DNA of 45,209 nucleotides from UBA8517 sp964606975 (GCA_964606975.1 CAZSGY010000011.1:1-45209), one strand, 5' to 3'. Shown: positions 1 to 8,833, counted from the first letter of the stretch. Translations and numbers: made by a program. Notes: generated by a model not told the origin, from the sequence alone.

Positions 1-18
1 GAAGGAGGTGAATAATTT

Positions 19-294
19 ATGAGACATAACTTAGTTAGTGATTTACTTTTGAGCCTTTCATTTTCATTCTTTGGTTTACTTTTGGTTTTCGGACTTGGAT
101 TTGTTTTTCCGGAAATCAATCCTTATGTAGCAATTAAATGGATAGTTATTGTTTGTGCAGTACCCTTTTTCTATTCATTTTTCAGCTTTGTTTTTGTTAA
201 AACAAGCGAAATTATTGCTTGGAGACAAGGATTAAAAAAGGAAGTTAAAAGCGCGGCCAAAAAACCCGCAAAAAAGAAAACTTCTAAAAAATAA
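19..294 (+). CDS. Small two-helix membrane protein with lysine-rich tail
   Basis: No family recognised. The 91-residue product has two hydrophobic segments (about residues 8-32 and 38-60) followed by a very basic tail of Lys/Ala repeats, probably cytoplasmic and able to contact nucleic acid or anionic lipid (inference). The start is well supported: a strong Shine-Dalgarno GGAGGTG lies at 4-10, eight bases before the ATG. This contrasts with most genes in the window, which have no such site. A hairpin terminator follows at 310-360, so this is the last gene of a transcript entering from the left edge. Confidence 0.7.
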   Translation: MRHNLVSDLLLSLSFSFFGLLLVFGLGFVFPEINPYVAIKWIVIVCAVPFFYSFFSFVFVKTSEIIAWRQGLKKEVKSAAKKPAKKKTSKK

Positions 295-309
295 TTCTTT
301 AGATAGTTA

Positions 310-360
310 AAGAAGCGTTAAGGAAGTAACCTGCCCCTTAATGCTTCTTATTCTTGTTTT
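310..360 (+). terminator. Rho-independent terminator after the first gene
   Basis: Positions 310-323 and 336-349 form a 14-bp stem with one G-T wobble and a 12-nt loop, followed by a T-rich run to 360. It sits 15 bases after the stop codon of the small membrane protein and before the serS promoter, so it separates the two transcripts. Confidence 0.85.
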
Positions 361-421
361 AATAATAAAGTCGTTGGTATAGCCCTTTCGTCCATGCGAG
401 AAATTTATAGTGATTTAGGTT

Positions 422-434
422 TATAATAATGTAA
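422..434 (+). promoter_or_regulatory. Leaderless promoter of serS
   Basis: A consensus -10 box TATAAT is at 422-427, seven bases before the serS ATG at 435, so transcription should begin at or next to the start codon. No clear -35 box and no Shine-Dalgarno are visible. An ATG-TAA start-stop pair lies at 429-434 immediately before the real ATG. Confidence 0.65.
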
Positions 435-1670
435 ATGCTAGATATAAACTTTATCCGCGAAAATAAAGAACTTGTAAAAAAGGGAGTTGGGGCTAAGGGT
501 TTTGATATATCGCTTATAGATAAAATTTTAGAACTCGATGAAAGAAGAAGAAAATTACTTCTGGAGATAGAAGGCCTTAGAGCCAAAAGAAACAGGATTG
601 CTGAGAAAAAAAAGCCATCAGAGGAAGGTAAAGAGATTAAAGAAGAGCTAAAAGATAAAGAGCCGGAACTTGCGGAAGTGCAAAAGGAATATAAAGAACT
701 TTTGTTTAAGATCCCCAACCTTCCCAGTAGAAGAAGTCCTGTTGGTAAAAGCGATAAAGAGAATGTTGAACTGAGAACATGGGGAGAACCCAAAAAGTTT
801 GAGTTTAAGCCCAAAGATCATTTAGAAATCGGCAAGAACCTAAAAATATTAGATTTTGAAACCGGTGCCAAAGTTGCAGGCTCGCAATTTTATTTTCTTT
901 ACGGAGACGGCGTGATGCTGGAATTGGCACTGACAAATTTTGTTTTGGACAAGCTTTACAAAAAAGGATATCAGCCGGTTATGACTCCAGATTTGGCCAA
1001 AAGCAGGTATTATTTGGGAACCGGCTATGCGCCGAAAGGTAACGAAGCTCAAACTTATACAATTTGTGATACAGATTTGGGTTTAATAGCAACCGCAGAA
1101 GTAACGCTTGCCGGTGCCCATGCGGACGAAATAATTTCAGAAGAAAAATTGCCGATGAAATATGTGGGATATTCTCATTGTTTCAGGCAGGAGGCGGGGG
1201 CGTACGGCAAATATTCCAAAGGTTTATATAGAGTACATCAATTCACTAAGACTGAAATGTTCATTTATTGCAAACCTGAGGATTCGGAAAGACTCCATGA
1301 AGAAATATTGGCGCTTGAAGAGGAAATATTTCAGGATTTAGAAATACCCTACAGAGTTGTTGAAATGTGTACCGCGGATCTTGGTGCCATGGCTGCCAGG
1401 AAAATAGACATAGAAGCCTGGATGCCGGGTAGAAATGATTACGGAGAGGTCACCTCAACCTCAAATGTTACGGATTATCAGGCAAGAAATTTGAATATTA
1501 AATTTAGAAAACTGACGGGAGAAACGGGGTACGTGCACATGTTAAACGGTACTGCAGTTGTGATGTCGAGAGTCCCCATAGCAATTTTGGAAAATTATCA
1601 GCAGGAAGACGGAAGTGTAAAAATCCCCGAAGTTCTTCAGAAATGGATGGGAAAGGAAAAACTGGGATAA
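435..1670 (+). CDS. serS: Seryl-tRNA synthetase
   Basis: Cytoplasmic enzyme charging tRNA-Ser with serine. The 411-residue length fits bacterial SerRS. An N-terminal helical-hairpin arm rich in Lys/Glu (about residues 25-100) is the tRNA-binding coiled coil. The class II catalytic core follows: the serine-binding ATAEVTLAG segment, motif 2 around SHCFRQEAGAYGKYSKGLYR, and C-terminal motif 3 around NGTAVVMSRVPIAILENYQ. That motif differs slightly from the more common NGSGLAVGR form, but the Arg and the AILENYQ part are kept. The start is the ATG at 435, right behind a TATAAT box. The gene converges on rarA with 7 bases between the stops. Confidence 0.97.
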   Translation: MLDINFIRENKELVKKGVGAKGFDISLIDKILELDERRRKLLLEIEGLRAKRNRIAEKKKPSEEGKEIKEELKDKEPELAEVQKEYKELLFKIPNLPSRRSPVGKSDKENVELRTWGEPKKFEFKPKDHLEIGKNLKILDFETGAKVAGSQFYFLYGDGVMLELALTNFVLDKLYKKGYQPVMTPDLAKSRYYLGTGYAPKGNEAQTYTICDTDLGLIATAEVTLAGAHADEIISEEKLPMKYVGYSHCFRQEAGAYGKYSKGLYRVHQFTKTEMFIYCKPEDSERLHEEILALEEEIFQDLEIPYRVVEMCTADLGAMAARKIDIEAWMPGRNDYGEVTSTSNVTDYQARNLNIKFRKLTGETGYVHMLNGTAVVMSRVPIAILENYQQEDGSVKIPEVLQKWMGKEKLG

Positions 1671-1677
1671 TTAATCT

Positions 1678-2850
1678 TTAGCCCTTTTTGTAATATTTTC
1701 TCCCCTGTATTTTTTCCGGCAAATAGCTTTCCTTATCGTATTTTTGGTAGCCTTCGCCATAACCCACATCTTTCATAAGCTTTGTTACAGGGTTTCTAAT
1801 TTTTAGAGGGACGGAAAGATTCCCAAACTTATTAACATCAGATAAAGCTTCCATATATGCGTTATATGCATTCCTATCCTTTTTTGCAGTCGCCAAATAA
1901 ACAGTTCCGGCAGCCAGATTCTCCTGACATTCCGGGTAGCCAATCTGCTGGCAGGCTTGAAATACTGCGTTGGCTACTACTAAAGCTGTTGGAGAAGCTA
2001 CATCTTCACTGGCAAAAACAACCATCCTCCTTGCGATATAGAGGGGGTCTTGGCCTGCGGCAACCATGCGGGCAAGATAATACAAAGCTGCGTCAACGTC
2101 GCTGGCACGCATCGACTTGATAAAGGCTGAGATCACATTATAAAAGTCTTCACCTCTTTTATCGAATGTGTATTGGCGTCTTTGCAGTGCTGTTTCAAGA
2201 TCGGTTACTTTTATAGTTGGGTTATAAGTAAGACTGGCCGCAATTTCCAAAACGTTCAACATAACTCGGGCATCTCCATTACTTGCTTCTAATAAAAATT
2301 TTTCGGCACCTGAGCCAAATTTCTTTTTCAAATATTTCAAAGCTTTGGCGGAAATTTTCAATAAATCTTTTTCTGAAAGCTGTTCCAGAATTAGCACTCG
2401 ACAGCGGGAAAGAAGCGGCCCGATTACCTCAAAACTGGGATTTTCGGTTGTTGCGCCGATGAGGATAATGTCGCCATGTTCGACATGGGGAAGTAGTTTG
2501 TCCTGCTGAGCTTTGTTAAATCGATGAATTTCATCAAGAAAGACAATCGGAGCACTTGTCAGTCTCAACTGCTTTTTGTTTTTGATCAGTGATTCAATAT
2601 CTTTCACCTTTGTATTAACCGCTGAGAATTCGTAAAACTCTCTCTTTAAACTGTTTGCAATAATTCTTGCCAAGGTCGTTTTTCCCACACCCGGAGGTCC
2701 CCAAAAAATTAATGAAGGAAAGAAGGTGTCATCACTTCCGCTGCCAAGAAGTTTTGTAATAATCCCATCTCTGCCTACAAGTTTTTCCTGACCAACAAAA
2801 TCTTTTAAAGTTTTAGGTCTTAAATATTCGGCCAGCGGAACATTTGCCAT
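1678..2850 (-). CDS. rarA: Replication-associated recombination ATPase RarA/MgsA
   Basis: Clamp-loader-like AAA+ ATPase of the RarA/MgsA/WRNIP1 family, which acts at stalled replication forks. The 390-residue product has Walker A GPPGVGKTT (about residues 51-59), Walker B with VFLDEIHRF (about 103-111), sensor-1 GATTENP and an arginine-finger SRCRV segment. The C-terminal half carries the family's helical tetramerisation domain, ending in a tract typical of RarA (YGEGYQKYDKESYLP). It is the only gene on its transcript. It is divergent from the methyltransferase gene across a 53-base interval that holds both promoters. Confidence 0.95.
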   Translation of the reverse strand: MANVPLAEYLRPKTLKDFVGQEKLVGRDGIITKLLGSGSDDTFFPSLIFWGPPGVGKTTLARIIANSLKREFYEFSAVNTKVKDIESLIKNKKQLRLTSAPIVFLDEIHRFNKAQQDKLLPHVEHGDIILIGATTENPSFEVIGPLLSRCRVLILEQLSEKDLLKISAKALKYLKKKFGSGAEKFLLEASNGDARVMLNVLEIAASLTYNPTIKVTDLETALQRRQYTFDKRGEDFYNVISAFIKSMRASDVDAALYYLARMVAAGQDPLYIARRMVVFASEDVASPTALVVANAVFQACQQIGYPECQENLAAGTVYLATAKKDRNAYNAYMEALSDVNKFGNLSVPLKIRNPVTKLMKDVGYGEGYQKYDKESYLPEKIQGRKYYKKG

Positions 2851-2885
2851 AAATTGATTCTATCCGTATTAAACCCGAAAAACAA
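2851..2885 (-). promoter_or_regulatory. Leaderless promoter of rarA
   Basis: On the reverse strand a -35-like TTGTTT (2880-2885) is separated by 17 bases from a -10 box TAGAAT (2857-2862). Six bases then lead to the rarA ATG. There is no ribosome binding site. Confidence 0.6.
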
Positions 2886-2891
2886 CTGGGG

Positions 2892-2903
2892 TATAATCAG
2901 ATT
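2892..2903 (+). promoter_or_regulatory. Leaderless promoter of the methyltransferase gene
   Basis: TATAAT at 2892-2897 is followed by six bases and the ATG at 2904. It lies back to back with the rarA promoter. Confidence 0.65.
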
Positions 2904-3536
2904 ATGCTGGGAACAAAAGTTATTGAAGAAAAAACATCGAAATTTAACGGTAATCTTCGTGTTGTCAGGTCCTTGGGTATGGGAACTTATATTCAATCCG
3001 GCGGCCTCACGCAGTCGGGAGGAGTTGTTGAAACAATTTGGAAGCAAACCCTGAGGAAAATTCCAAACTCCAAATTCCAAACTCCAAATTGTCTAATTTT
3101 AGGACTGGGTGGGGGAACTGTTGCAAAATTAATTAGAAAAAAATGGCAGAGTGCAAAAATTACAGGTGTAGACATTGATCCCAAAATTGTTGAATTGGGA
3201 AAAAAGTATTTGGGTCTGAGTAAGCAAAACCTGAAAATTGAGATAGCAGATGTACGGGAATACCTATTCCGGGTTGCAGGCTCAAATCCGAAGTCGTACG
3301 ATCTTATTATTGTTGATTTGTATAACGGCGATCAATTTCCCAAAGAGTTCGAATCAAAAAACTATATACACCTTATGAGGACAGTCCTTAAAGGGGGTGG
3401 AATGATAATATTTAACCGTCTATATTATGGCGATAAAAGGCCTATGGCGGTCAGGTTCGGAAGAAAATTGGAAAAAATTTTCAACGAAGTTTCCTGGTTT
3501 TACCCGGAAGCTAACTTGATGTTTATATGCAAGTAA
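2904..3536 (+). CDS. Spermidine-synthase-like SAM-fold methyltransferase/aminopropyltransferase
   Basis: Class I Rossmann fold of the spermidine synthase-like group. Residues about 63-72 hold the Gly-rich SAM loop (LILGLGGGTVAK). An acidic GVDIDPKIVELGKKY segment follows, then IADVREYL and YDLIIVDLYNGDQFP, a layout typical of PF01564-like proteins. At 210 residues it is short and lacks the usual N-terminal beta barrel, so the substrate cannot be assigned; a true polyamine role is uncertain. Directly before the SAM loop, residues 52-61 (RKIPNSKFQTPN) are encoded by a tandem 14-bp repeat at 3058-3090, which looks like an insertion. The gene overlaps the next one by 10 bases and is probably co-transcribed with it. 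Confidence 0.75.
   Translation: MLGTKVIEEKTSKFNGNLRVVRSLGMGTYIQSGGLTQSGGVVETIWKQTLRKIPNSKFQTPNCLILGLGGGTVAKLIRKKWQSAKITGVDIDPKIVELGKKYLGLSKQNLKIEIADVREYLFRVAGSNPKSYDLIIVDLYNGDQFPKEFESKNYIHLMRTVLKGGGMIIFNRLYYGDKRPMAVRFGRKLEKIFNEVSWFYPEANLMFICK
3058..3090 (+). repeat. Tandem 14-bp AAATTCC-type repeat inside a coding region
   Basis: Two perfect copies of AAATTCCAAACTCC (3058-3071 and 3072-3085) and a partial third copy lie in frame inside the methyltransferase gene. They encode an Asn-Ser-Lys-Phe-Gln-Thr-Pro-Asn peptide. The same vocabulary recurs at 31881-31910 and 38587-38708. Confidence 0.8.
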
Positions 3537-5044
3537 TAATATTTGTTTTAATATTTATTGCCGGGTTTTTAACAACTCCTAAAATTTTGCTTTTTTATGA
3601 CCAGATTGAGTATTTGGCAATAGTTGGCGGTCATTCTTTTTGGCAGGTATTTTCCTTGGGACATTTTCCGATACACCCATTTTTTTTGCCAATTTTCTGG
3701 ATTACATCAAGAATTACTTTACCCAATTATACGGCATTTATTTTTGGGGTAATTTCGGCGGTACTCATCTATAAAATTTCAAAAAAAATATTTAAGCAAA
3801 AAAGTTTTTGGCTTGCAGCAATAATATTTTTACTATTCCCGGGAGTCTGGTTAATTAATACCAACTTAATGATCCAGTCGGTACTTCTGACCTTTTATTT
3901 GTTGGCAATTTTCTTTTTTATAGAAAAGAAAACATTTCTATTTTTTATCACCTTATTTTTAATGATGGGTGTACACGTAGATGCAGTTTACTGGATTTTA
4001 TCAATTTTTCTTTTACCATTCATTTTTGAAAAAGAATTAAAGTTTCGTAAAAAAGAAATCCTGCATTTTGCAAAAGTCGCACTTTTATCAATGGCGTTAT
4101 CAGCGCTCTTTTATATTTTTATTTACATATTTATCAGAAAAGATTTTGGCGGTTCAAGCGAACAAATTTTTGCCTATGCTTCATTTGGATTTTTGAGAAT
4201 AATCAGAAATATTTGGGTAGGCTTTATTAATAGTTTCGGCAGCATCACCCCGTTTATCCTCCTTTATTTATTAATCAAAAAACTAAGATCGTGGAAGGAG
4301 TGGTTGGCCTGGGCAATCTTTGCCGTTTTGTTGTCCATCGGCGGAGCCTACTGGGAAGGAGATTTGATGATGCGAAGAATCGTTTTTGCAGGTGTAATAT
4401 TGTCGCTGGCCTTGTATAAATATTTGAAGAAAAACTCCGTGTTTTTGATATTATTCCTTCTGTCAATTACGGGTTTAAACGCCATGCTTTATTACAAATT
4501 CTTGCCGAATATGCCCTTGGTGGCAATGCAGCAAAGTATTGATAAACTTCCCGCTGACGAAGTTCTGGTTGCGACACATTACTATTATCCGTTCATTGAA
4601 TATGAGGGAAAAATTTTATGGTTTGAATCAGGTGAAACCGGGAATATCGACGCTTACTTGCAAAATGGAAAAAGAGTCTTTATGACTAAAGAATCGATAG
4701 CCTCACCCTATTTGCTAATAGTCGGGAACAATTATCACATAACCTCATTAAACAAAGTGGGCAACTCTGAAAGTAAAAAAATATTTGAAAAATATAAAGT
4801 AGATTTATATGGAGATGTTTTTGAATTGAAATCTGCTAAAGATTTCAATACCTCGCCGGTAAAGGGAGAGCCGGTTGTATTTTATGGCAAGGATCTGAGC
4901 CAAAGACTTTCAAGAATGAGGATTAATTACGGCGATTTGGGGATTTGGGTTTGGTCATTTATTACCGGACATAAAGATGCGGTTGCCTGGACGTATAAAG
5001 ACGCTACGGGTGCTTGGGTTTGGCCTGAAATAAGTATACAATGA
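3527..5044 (+). CDS. Polytopic membrane protein, GT-C glycosyltransferase-like
   Basis: Integral membrane protein of 505 residues with about 9-11 hydrophobic segments in the first 330 residues and a soluble, presumably extracytoplasmic C-terminal domain. The first loop contains YDQIEYL at about residues 24-30, in the place where GT-C enzymes carry their catalytic acidic pair. Overall shape and loop length resemble the GT39/PMT-like proteins further right in this window, but no close family can be named. The start codon overlaps the end of the methyltransferase gene by 10 bases, so the two form an operon. The secA ATG follows after 7 bases. A donor such as polyprenyl-phosphate sugar would be expected if it is a GT-C enzyme (inference). 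Confidence 0.6.
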   Translation: MQVIIFVLIFIAGFLTTPKILLFYDQIEYLAIVGGHSFWQVFSLGHFPIHPFFLPIFWITSRITLPNYTAFIFGVISAVLIYKISKKIFKQKSFWLAAIIFLLFPGVWLINTNLMIQSVLLTFYLLAIFFFIEKKTFLFFITLFLMMGVHVDAVYWILSIFLLPFIFEKELKFRKKEILHFAKVALLSMALSALFYIFIYIFIRKDFGGSSEQIFAYASFGFLRIIRNIWVGFINSFGSITPFILLYLLIKKLRSWKEWLAWAIFAVLLSIGGAYWEGDLMMRRIVFAGVILSLALYKYLKKNSVFLILFLLSITGLNAMLYYKFLPNMPLVAMQQSIDKLPADEVLVATHYYYPFIEYEGKILWFESGETGNIDAYLQNGKRVFMTKESIASPYLLIVGNNYHITSLNKVGNSESKKIFEKYKVDLYGDVFELKSAKDFNTSPVKGEPVVFYGKDLSQRLSRMRINYGDLGIWVWSFITGHKDAVAWTYKDATGAWVWPEISIQ

Positions 5045-5051
5045 TACACGT
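5037..5051 (+). promoter_or_regulatory. Possible promoter of secA
   Basis: TACAAT at 5037-5042, within TATACAAT, lies nine bases before the secA ATG and overlaps the stop codon of the upstream gene. The spacing is a little longer than in the clear leaderless promoters of this window, so this is a weaker call. Confidence 0.35.
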
Positions 5052-7766
5052 ATGTTAAAGATTTTTTCAAAAATTTTAGACGTAAATGCCAGGGAAATTG
5101 AGAGAATCGGAAAAATTGTTGAACGGATCAACTCTTTTGAGCCGAAAATTAAAAAACTTAAAGATAAGGATTTGTCTGCCAAGACGGATGAATTTAAAAA
5201 GCGTCTTGAAAAAGGCGAAACCTTGGAAAGCATCCTTCCGGAAGCATATGCAGTTGTTCGTGAGGCTTCTTATCGGGTTTTAGGTAAGCGCCATTATGAT
5301 GTACAGCTTATTGCGGCAGTAGCACTTTTTGAAGGCAAGGTTGCCGAACAGAGGACCGGTGAAGGGAAAACTCTTTCAGCCGTTGCTCCTCTTTATCTCC
5401 GAGCCTTGACCGGACAAGGGGTGCATCTTGTCACAGTCAACGATTATCTTGCCAGGATTGGTGCGGGATGGAATGCGCCTATTTTTCATTTGTTAGGAAT
5501 GTCTACGGGTGCAATTATTCAGGAAACCAAATCTTTCGTTTATGATCCGAATTTTACTGATTCCAGCCATGGAGACGAGAGACTTTCTCATCTCAAACCC
5601 GCTAACAGGAAAGAAGCTTACGCATGCGACATTTTATACGGAACTAACAATGAATTCGGTTTTGATTATCTTAGGGACAACATGGTCAGTTCGCTTTCGG
5701 AAATGGTTCAACGAGGGCACTATTTTGCCATAGTCGATGAGGTAGACTCCATCTTGATTGACGAGGCGCGTACACCGTTAATTATCTCAGCACCGGACAC
5801 TGAGCCGACCCAAAAATACTACACGTTTGCCCAAATGGTCGATAAGCTAAACTCGGACACGGATTACAAAATCGATGAAAAATCCAAAAGCGCAAGTCTT
5901 ACCGAAATGGGAATCACCCGGGTTGAAAAAATCCTGGGGGTGGACAATCTTTATGAAAAAGATTTCGAATCGATTCATCATATCGAAAACGCTCTCCGTG
6001 CCAGAACCCTATATCTCAAGGATAAAGACTATGTAATCAAAGACGATCAGGTCGTGATAGTTGATGAATTTACGGGACGTTTAATGGTCGGGAGGCGCTG
6101 GAGTGATGGTTTGCACCAGGCAGTTGAAGCTAAAGAAGGAGTTCCGATTCAACAGGAAAGCAAAACCTTGGCTACAATTTCTTTCCAAAATTACTTCAGG
6201 ATGTATAAACATCTGTCCGGAATGACAGGTACGGCCGCAACAGAGGCTGAGGAATTTAGAAAAATTTACAAATTGGACGTAGTGGTAATACCAACTCATA
6301 AACCGATGATCAGGCGGGACATGTCCGATGTAATTTATAAAACTTTGCGCGGAAAGTATGCTGCCATAGTCGATGAAATTGGTGAGCTTTACAAAAAAGG
6401 TCAGCCCGTACTTGTCGGTACTACCTCGATTGAAAAAAATGAAATCATTTCAGAAGCTTTAAAGCGCAAAAAAATTCCTCATAACGTCTTAAACGCCAAA
6501 AACCACGAAAAAGAGGCTGAAATAATTGCGGGGGCAGGAAGACCGGGTGCTGTAACCGTGGCAACAAACATGGCAGGGCGCGGAGTAGACATTGTTCTTG
6601 GCGGCGCACTTCCGGAAAGAGTTTCGGGGAGAAATGATGAAGAATACAAAGCCTCAAAAGAATACAAACAGTGGCTTGAAGTTCACGAAAAGGTACTTAA
6701 AGCCGGCGGCCTTCATATTATTGGCACTGAGCGCCACGAAGCCAGGCGTGTTGATAATCAGCTTAGAGGTAGAAGTGGACGCCAGGGAGACCCCGGATCC
6801 TCCCGTTTTTATCTTTCCATGGAAGATGATTTGATGAGAATATTCGGTGGTGAACAAATAGGAGGAATCATGGGAAGACTTAACCTTCCCGAGGATCAGC
6901 CAATTGAAAATAGTTTGATTAGCCGTGCAATTGAACAAGCTCAGGTTAAGGTCGAGGGTTTTCATTTTGATATCAGAAAAAGGCTTGTCGAGTTTGATGA
7001 TGTCAACAATCAACAGAGAGAAATTATCTATAAGCAAAGAAGGAAGATTTTGGAATCAAATGATGTAAAAGAAGAGGTTCAAAAAAGGGTGGTAAAGCAA
7101 ATCGAAAAAATTGCTGAGATTGAAAGTTTTGATATAGAAGGATTGGATGCAGAAAGAATTGCCGTCGGACTTGCCGAAGTAGTTCCTTTTGACAATGCCT
7201 CGCTTAGGCAAATTAAAAATCAGGTATCAAAGTTCCAATCTCAGGATGAAGTCAAAGATTTCCTGCTGAAAGTGTTTAACGATGTCTATGATAGACGTGA
7301 GAAAGAGTTGACGCCGGTTGTCATGCGCGAAGCGGAGAAATTTGCTTATCTTGGATCTATCGACCATCTTTGGATGGACCATATTGACCACATAGACGAT
7401 CTTAGGGAAGGAGTGACGCTGCGTGCCTACGGGCAAAGGGACCCATTAATAGAGTTCAAAAACGAGGCTTATAATTTGTTTGAAAACCTGGTTAATAAAA
7501 TTGACGTCGAACTCTCCCGCAGACTCTTTAGAATTGGGGTAGCCAGGCCTCAGCCTGAAATTCCTCTTAACCTTGCAAGGGAAAACGTAGATACGAGTGA
7601 CTCAACTGGTCTTGCAGGAGGTGCGGCTTCTGCTGCAAGAAGCGGAGCTCCGGCTTTTGCCTCAAGTGATCAACAGGCGGCGAAAATCGGCCGCAACGAT
7701 CCTTGCTGGTGTGGAAGCGGAAAAAAGTGGAAAAAGTGCCATTATCCGCAACTCCCCCCGAATTAA
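5052..7766 (+). CDS. secA: Preprotein translocase ATPase SecA
   Basis: Motor that pushes unfolded secretory proteins through SecYEG. All major parts are visible in 904 residues: Walker A RTGEGKT (101-107), DEVDSILIDEARTPL (Walker B/DEAD region), preprotein cross-linking domain, SGMTGTA, the second nucleotide-binding fold with TNMAGRGVDI and GTERHEARRVDNQLRGRSGRQGD (split here by function, not by gaps), helical scaffold/wing domains and a C-terminal SEC-C zinc site with C885, C887, C896 and H897. It is full-length with no signs of truncation. Its presence fits the many signal-peptide proteins nearby. No Shine-Dalgarno precedes the ATG. The stop is 7 bases from the stop of the convergent Pro-rich protein gene. 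Confidence 0.98.
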   Translation: MLKIFSKILDVNAREIERIGKIVERINSFEPKIKKLKDKDLSAKTDEFKKRLEKGETLESILPEAYAVVREASYRVLGKRHYDVQLIAAVALFEGKVAEQRTGEGKTLSAVAPLYLRALTGQGVHLVTVNDYLARIGAGWNAPIFHLLGMSTGAIIQETKSFVYDPNFTDSSHGDERLSHLKPANRKEAYACDILYGTNNEFGFDYLRDNMVSSLSEMVQRGHYFAIVDEVDSILIDEARTPLIISAPDTEPTQKYYTFAQMVDKLNSDTDYKIDEKSKSASLTEMGITRVEKILGVDNLYEKDFESIHHIENALRARTLYLKDKDYVIKDDQVVIVDEFTGRLMVGRRWSDGLHQAVEAKEGVPIQQESKTLATISFQNYFRMYKHLSGMTGTAATEAEEFRKIYKLDVVVIPTHKPMIRRDMSDVIYKTLRGKYAAIVDEIGELYKKGQPVLVGTTSIEKNEIISEALKRKKIPHNVLNAKNHEKEAEIIAGAGRPGAVTVATNMAGRGVDIVLGGALPERVSGRNDEEYKASKEYKQWLEVHEKVLKAGGLHIIGTERHEARRVDNQLRGRSGRQGDPGSSRFYLSMEDDLMRIFGGEQIGGIMGRLNLPEDQPIENSLISRAIEQAQVKVEGFHFDIRKRLVEFDDVNNQQREIIYKQRRKILESNDVKEEVQKRVVKQIEKIAEIESFDIEGLDAERIAVGLAEVVPFDNASLRQIKNQVSKFQSQDEVKDFLLKVFNDVYDRREKELTPVVMREAEKFAYLGSIDHLWMDHIDHIDDLREGVTLRAYGQRDPLIEFKNEAYNLFENLVNKIDVELSRRLFRIGVARPQPEIPLNLARENVDTSDSTGLAGGAASAARSGAPAFASSDQQAAKIGRNDPCWCGSGKKWKKCHYPQLPPN

Positions 7767-7773
7767 AAATACC

Positions 7774-8220
7774 TTATTCGTTTGTAGGTTGGAGAAGTTC
7801 GATTATTTGTTTGAAGAAATCGGATATTCTTTCCAAAATTCCACTATCCAAACTCTCCAAATCGGGAGTAGCGGTTGGCGTGGGACTGATTGACGGAGAA
7901 GGACTGGCTGTTTCGATAGGTGTGGGTGAGATGCTGGGTGTAGGTGAAATGCTGGGTGTAGGTGAGACAGACGGCGACGGGCTCGGAGAAATACTAGGCA
8001 AAACCGTTGGGGTCGGACTTACTTCAGGGATATCTCCATCGTCTTCGCGTTCCTCAATATCCCAGGCTTCTTTATCGTGAAGTTCTCCCATTTCGGATTT
8101 ATGTTCGTCTCCTTGACTGTGAAACATAGCCTGACTGTGAAAAGGAGCTTGCGGACCGGCCGCATTCACAGGTGAGGCGAGAAAAGCAACTATTGCCAGA
8201 GCGACTGATATTCCGTTCAT
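7774..8220 (-). CDS. Secreted Pro/Ser/Thr-rich protein
   Basis: A 148-residue product with a signal peptide (about residues 1-20, ending PVNA-A), a short His/Asp/Glu-rich segment (residues 25-62), a long Ser-Pro-Thr-Pro stalk (about 66-118) and an amphipathic C-terminal helix (about 122-145). No catalytic domain is recognisable. The stalk contains a six-residue SISPTP unit repeated through an 18-bp DNA repeat. The gene is divergent from the ECF sigma gene with 79 bases between starts, so it may be a target of that sigma factor (inference). The coding assignment rests on the signal peptide and on the proline-rich composition shared with other secreted proteins here. Confidence 0.65.
   Translation of the reverse strand: MNGISVALAIVAFLASPVNAAGPQAPFHSQAMFHSQGDEHKSEMGELHDKEAWDIEEREDDGDIPEVSPTPTVLPSISPSPSPSVSPTPSISPTPSISPTPIETASPSPSISPTPTATPDLESLDSGILERISDFFKQIIELLQPTNE
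7925..7966 (-). repeat. 18-bp tandem repeat encoding SISPTP
   Basis: Two 18-bp units differing by one base occupy 7925-7942 and 7943-7960 on the plus strand, with a partial third unit after them. Read on the reverse strand each gives Ser-Ile-Ser-Pro-Thr-Pro in the stalk of the secreted protein. Confidence 0.8.
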
Positions 8221-8279
8221 ACCAAATAGAACGAATGTCTTTCTAAAATGTTACAAAAAAAGACCTATTTCGTTTCATT

Positions 8280-8299
8280 TGGTAGAATGTGTATTCATT
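8280..8299 (+). promoter_or_regulatory. Extended -10 promoter of the ECF sigma gene
   Basis: TGGTAGAAT at 8280-8288 matches an extended -10 element (TG-N-TAGAAT). The ATG at 8300 follows after 11 bases, implying a leader of only a few nucleotides. The identical nonamer precedes the flippase gene at 43159. Confidence 0.5.
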
Positions 8300-8833
8300 A
8301 TGTCCGATGAATATAGAAAATTTGTAAAGAAAGCCATAATCGGAGATAAAAACGCATTCGCTGAGCTTTACAGAATTTTTTTAGACAGAATTTATAGATT
8401 TATATACTATCTTGTTGATGATGAATTTTTAGCTGAAGATATTACGCAAAATACATTCCTCAAGGCCTGGAACAACTTGCGCAATTTTTCGCTTACAAAA
8501 GGGACTTACCAATCATATCTTTATACAATAGCCAGAAATTTGGTAATAGATCATCAAAGAAAGAAAAAAGAGATCTCTCTGGAATTAACTGTGGGAGAAA
8601 ATTTGAGATCAGAGACCGATCTAGTGGAGGGTGTGGCCCGGAATGAATCGATTGCTAAGGTAAGAGAAGCATTGTCAATACTTGAGGAGGATGATAGACA
8701 AATAATAATCTTGAGGTATTTTGAAGATATGTCTTACGATGAAATTGCTGCAGTAATCGGTAAAAAACCCGGAGCGATAAGGGTTAGGGTACACAGATTG
8801 CTTGAGGTGTTAAAAAATAATTTAGAAAAATGA
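8300..8833 (+). CDS. ECF-type RNA polymerase sigma factor
   Basis: Sigma-70 family factor of the extracytoplasmic-function class, 177 residues. Region 2 spans about residues 20-92 (AELYRIFLDRIYRFIYYL, AEDITQNTFLKAWNNL, ARNLVIDHQRKKK) and region 4 about 122-172, with the helix-turn-helix around DMSYDEIAAVIGKKPGAIRVRVHR. There is no region 1 or 3, as expected. The reading frame is open upstream to 8279, but the ATG at 8300 follows the promoter and gives a normal N-terminus. The stop overlaps the next start (ATGA), tying it to the DUF5667 membrane protein, which is the natural candidate for its anti-sigma partner (inference). Confidence 0.92.
   Translation: MSDEYRKFVKKAIIGDKNAFAELYRIFLDRIYRFIYYLVDDEFLAEDITQNTFLKAWNNLRNFSLTKGTYQSYLYTIARNLVIDHQRKKKEISLELTVGENLRSETDLVEGVARNESIAKVREALSILEEDDRQIIILRYFEDMSYDEIAAVIGKKPGAIRVRVHRLLEVLKNNLEK

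Noticed and set aside
359..814. Reverse-strand open frame of 151 codons over the start of serS
   Set aside because: It lies antisense to the clear serS coding region, is rich in Ser/Leu as expected from reversing Lys/Glu-rich coding sequence, and has no promoter or recognisable domain.
1857..2120. Forward open frame inside rarA
   Set aside because: Antisense to conserved rarA sequence; its proline/arginine-rich composition is typical of a shadow frame.
6654..7037. Reverse-strand open frame inside secA
   Set aside because: Antisense shadow of a fully conserved secA region; composition is explained by the complementary frame.
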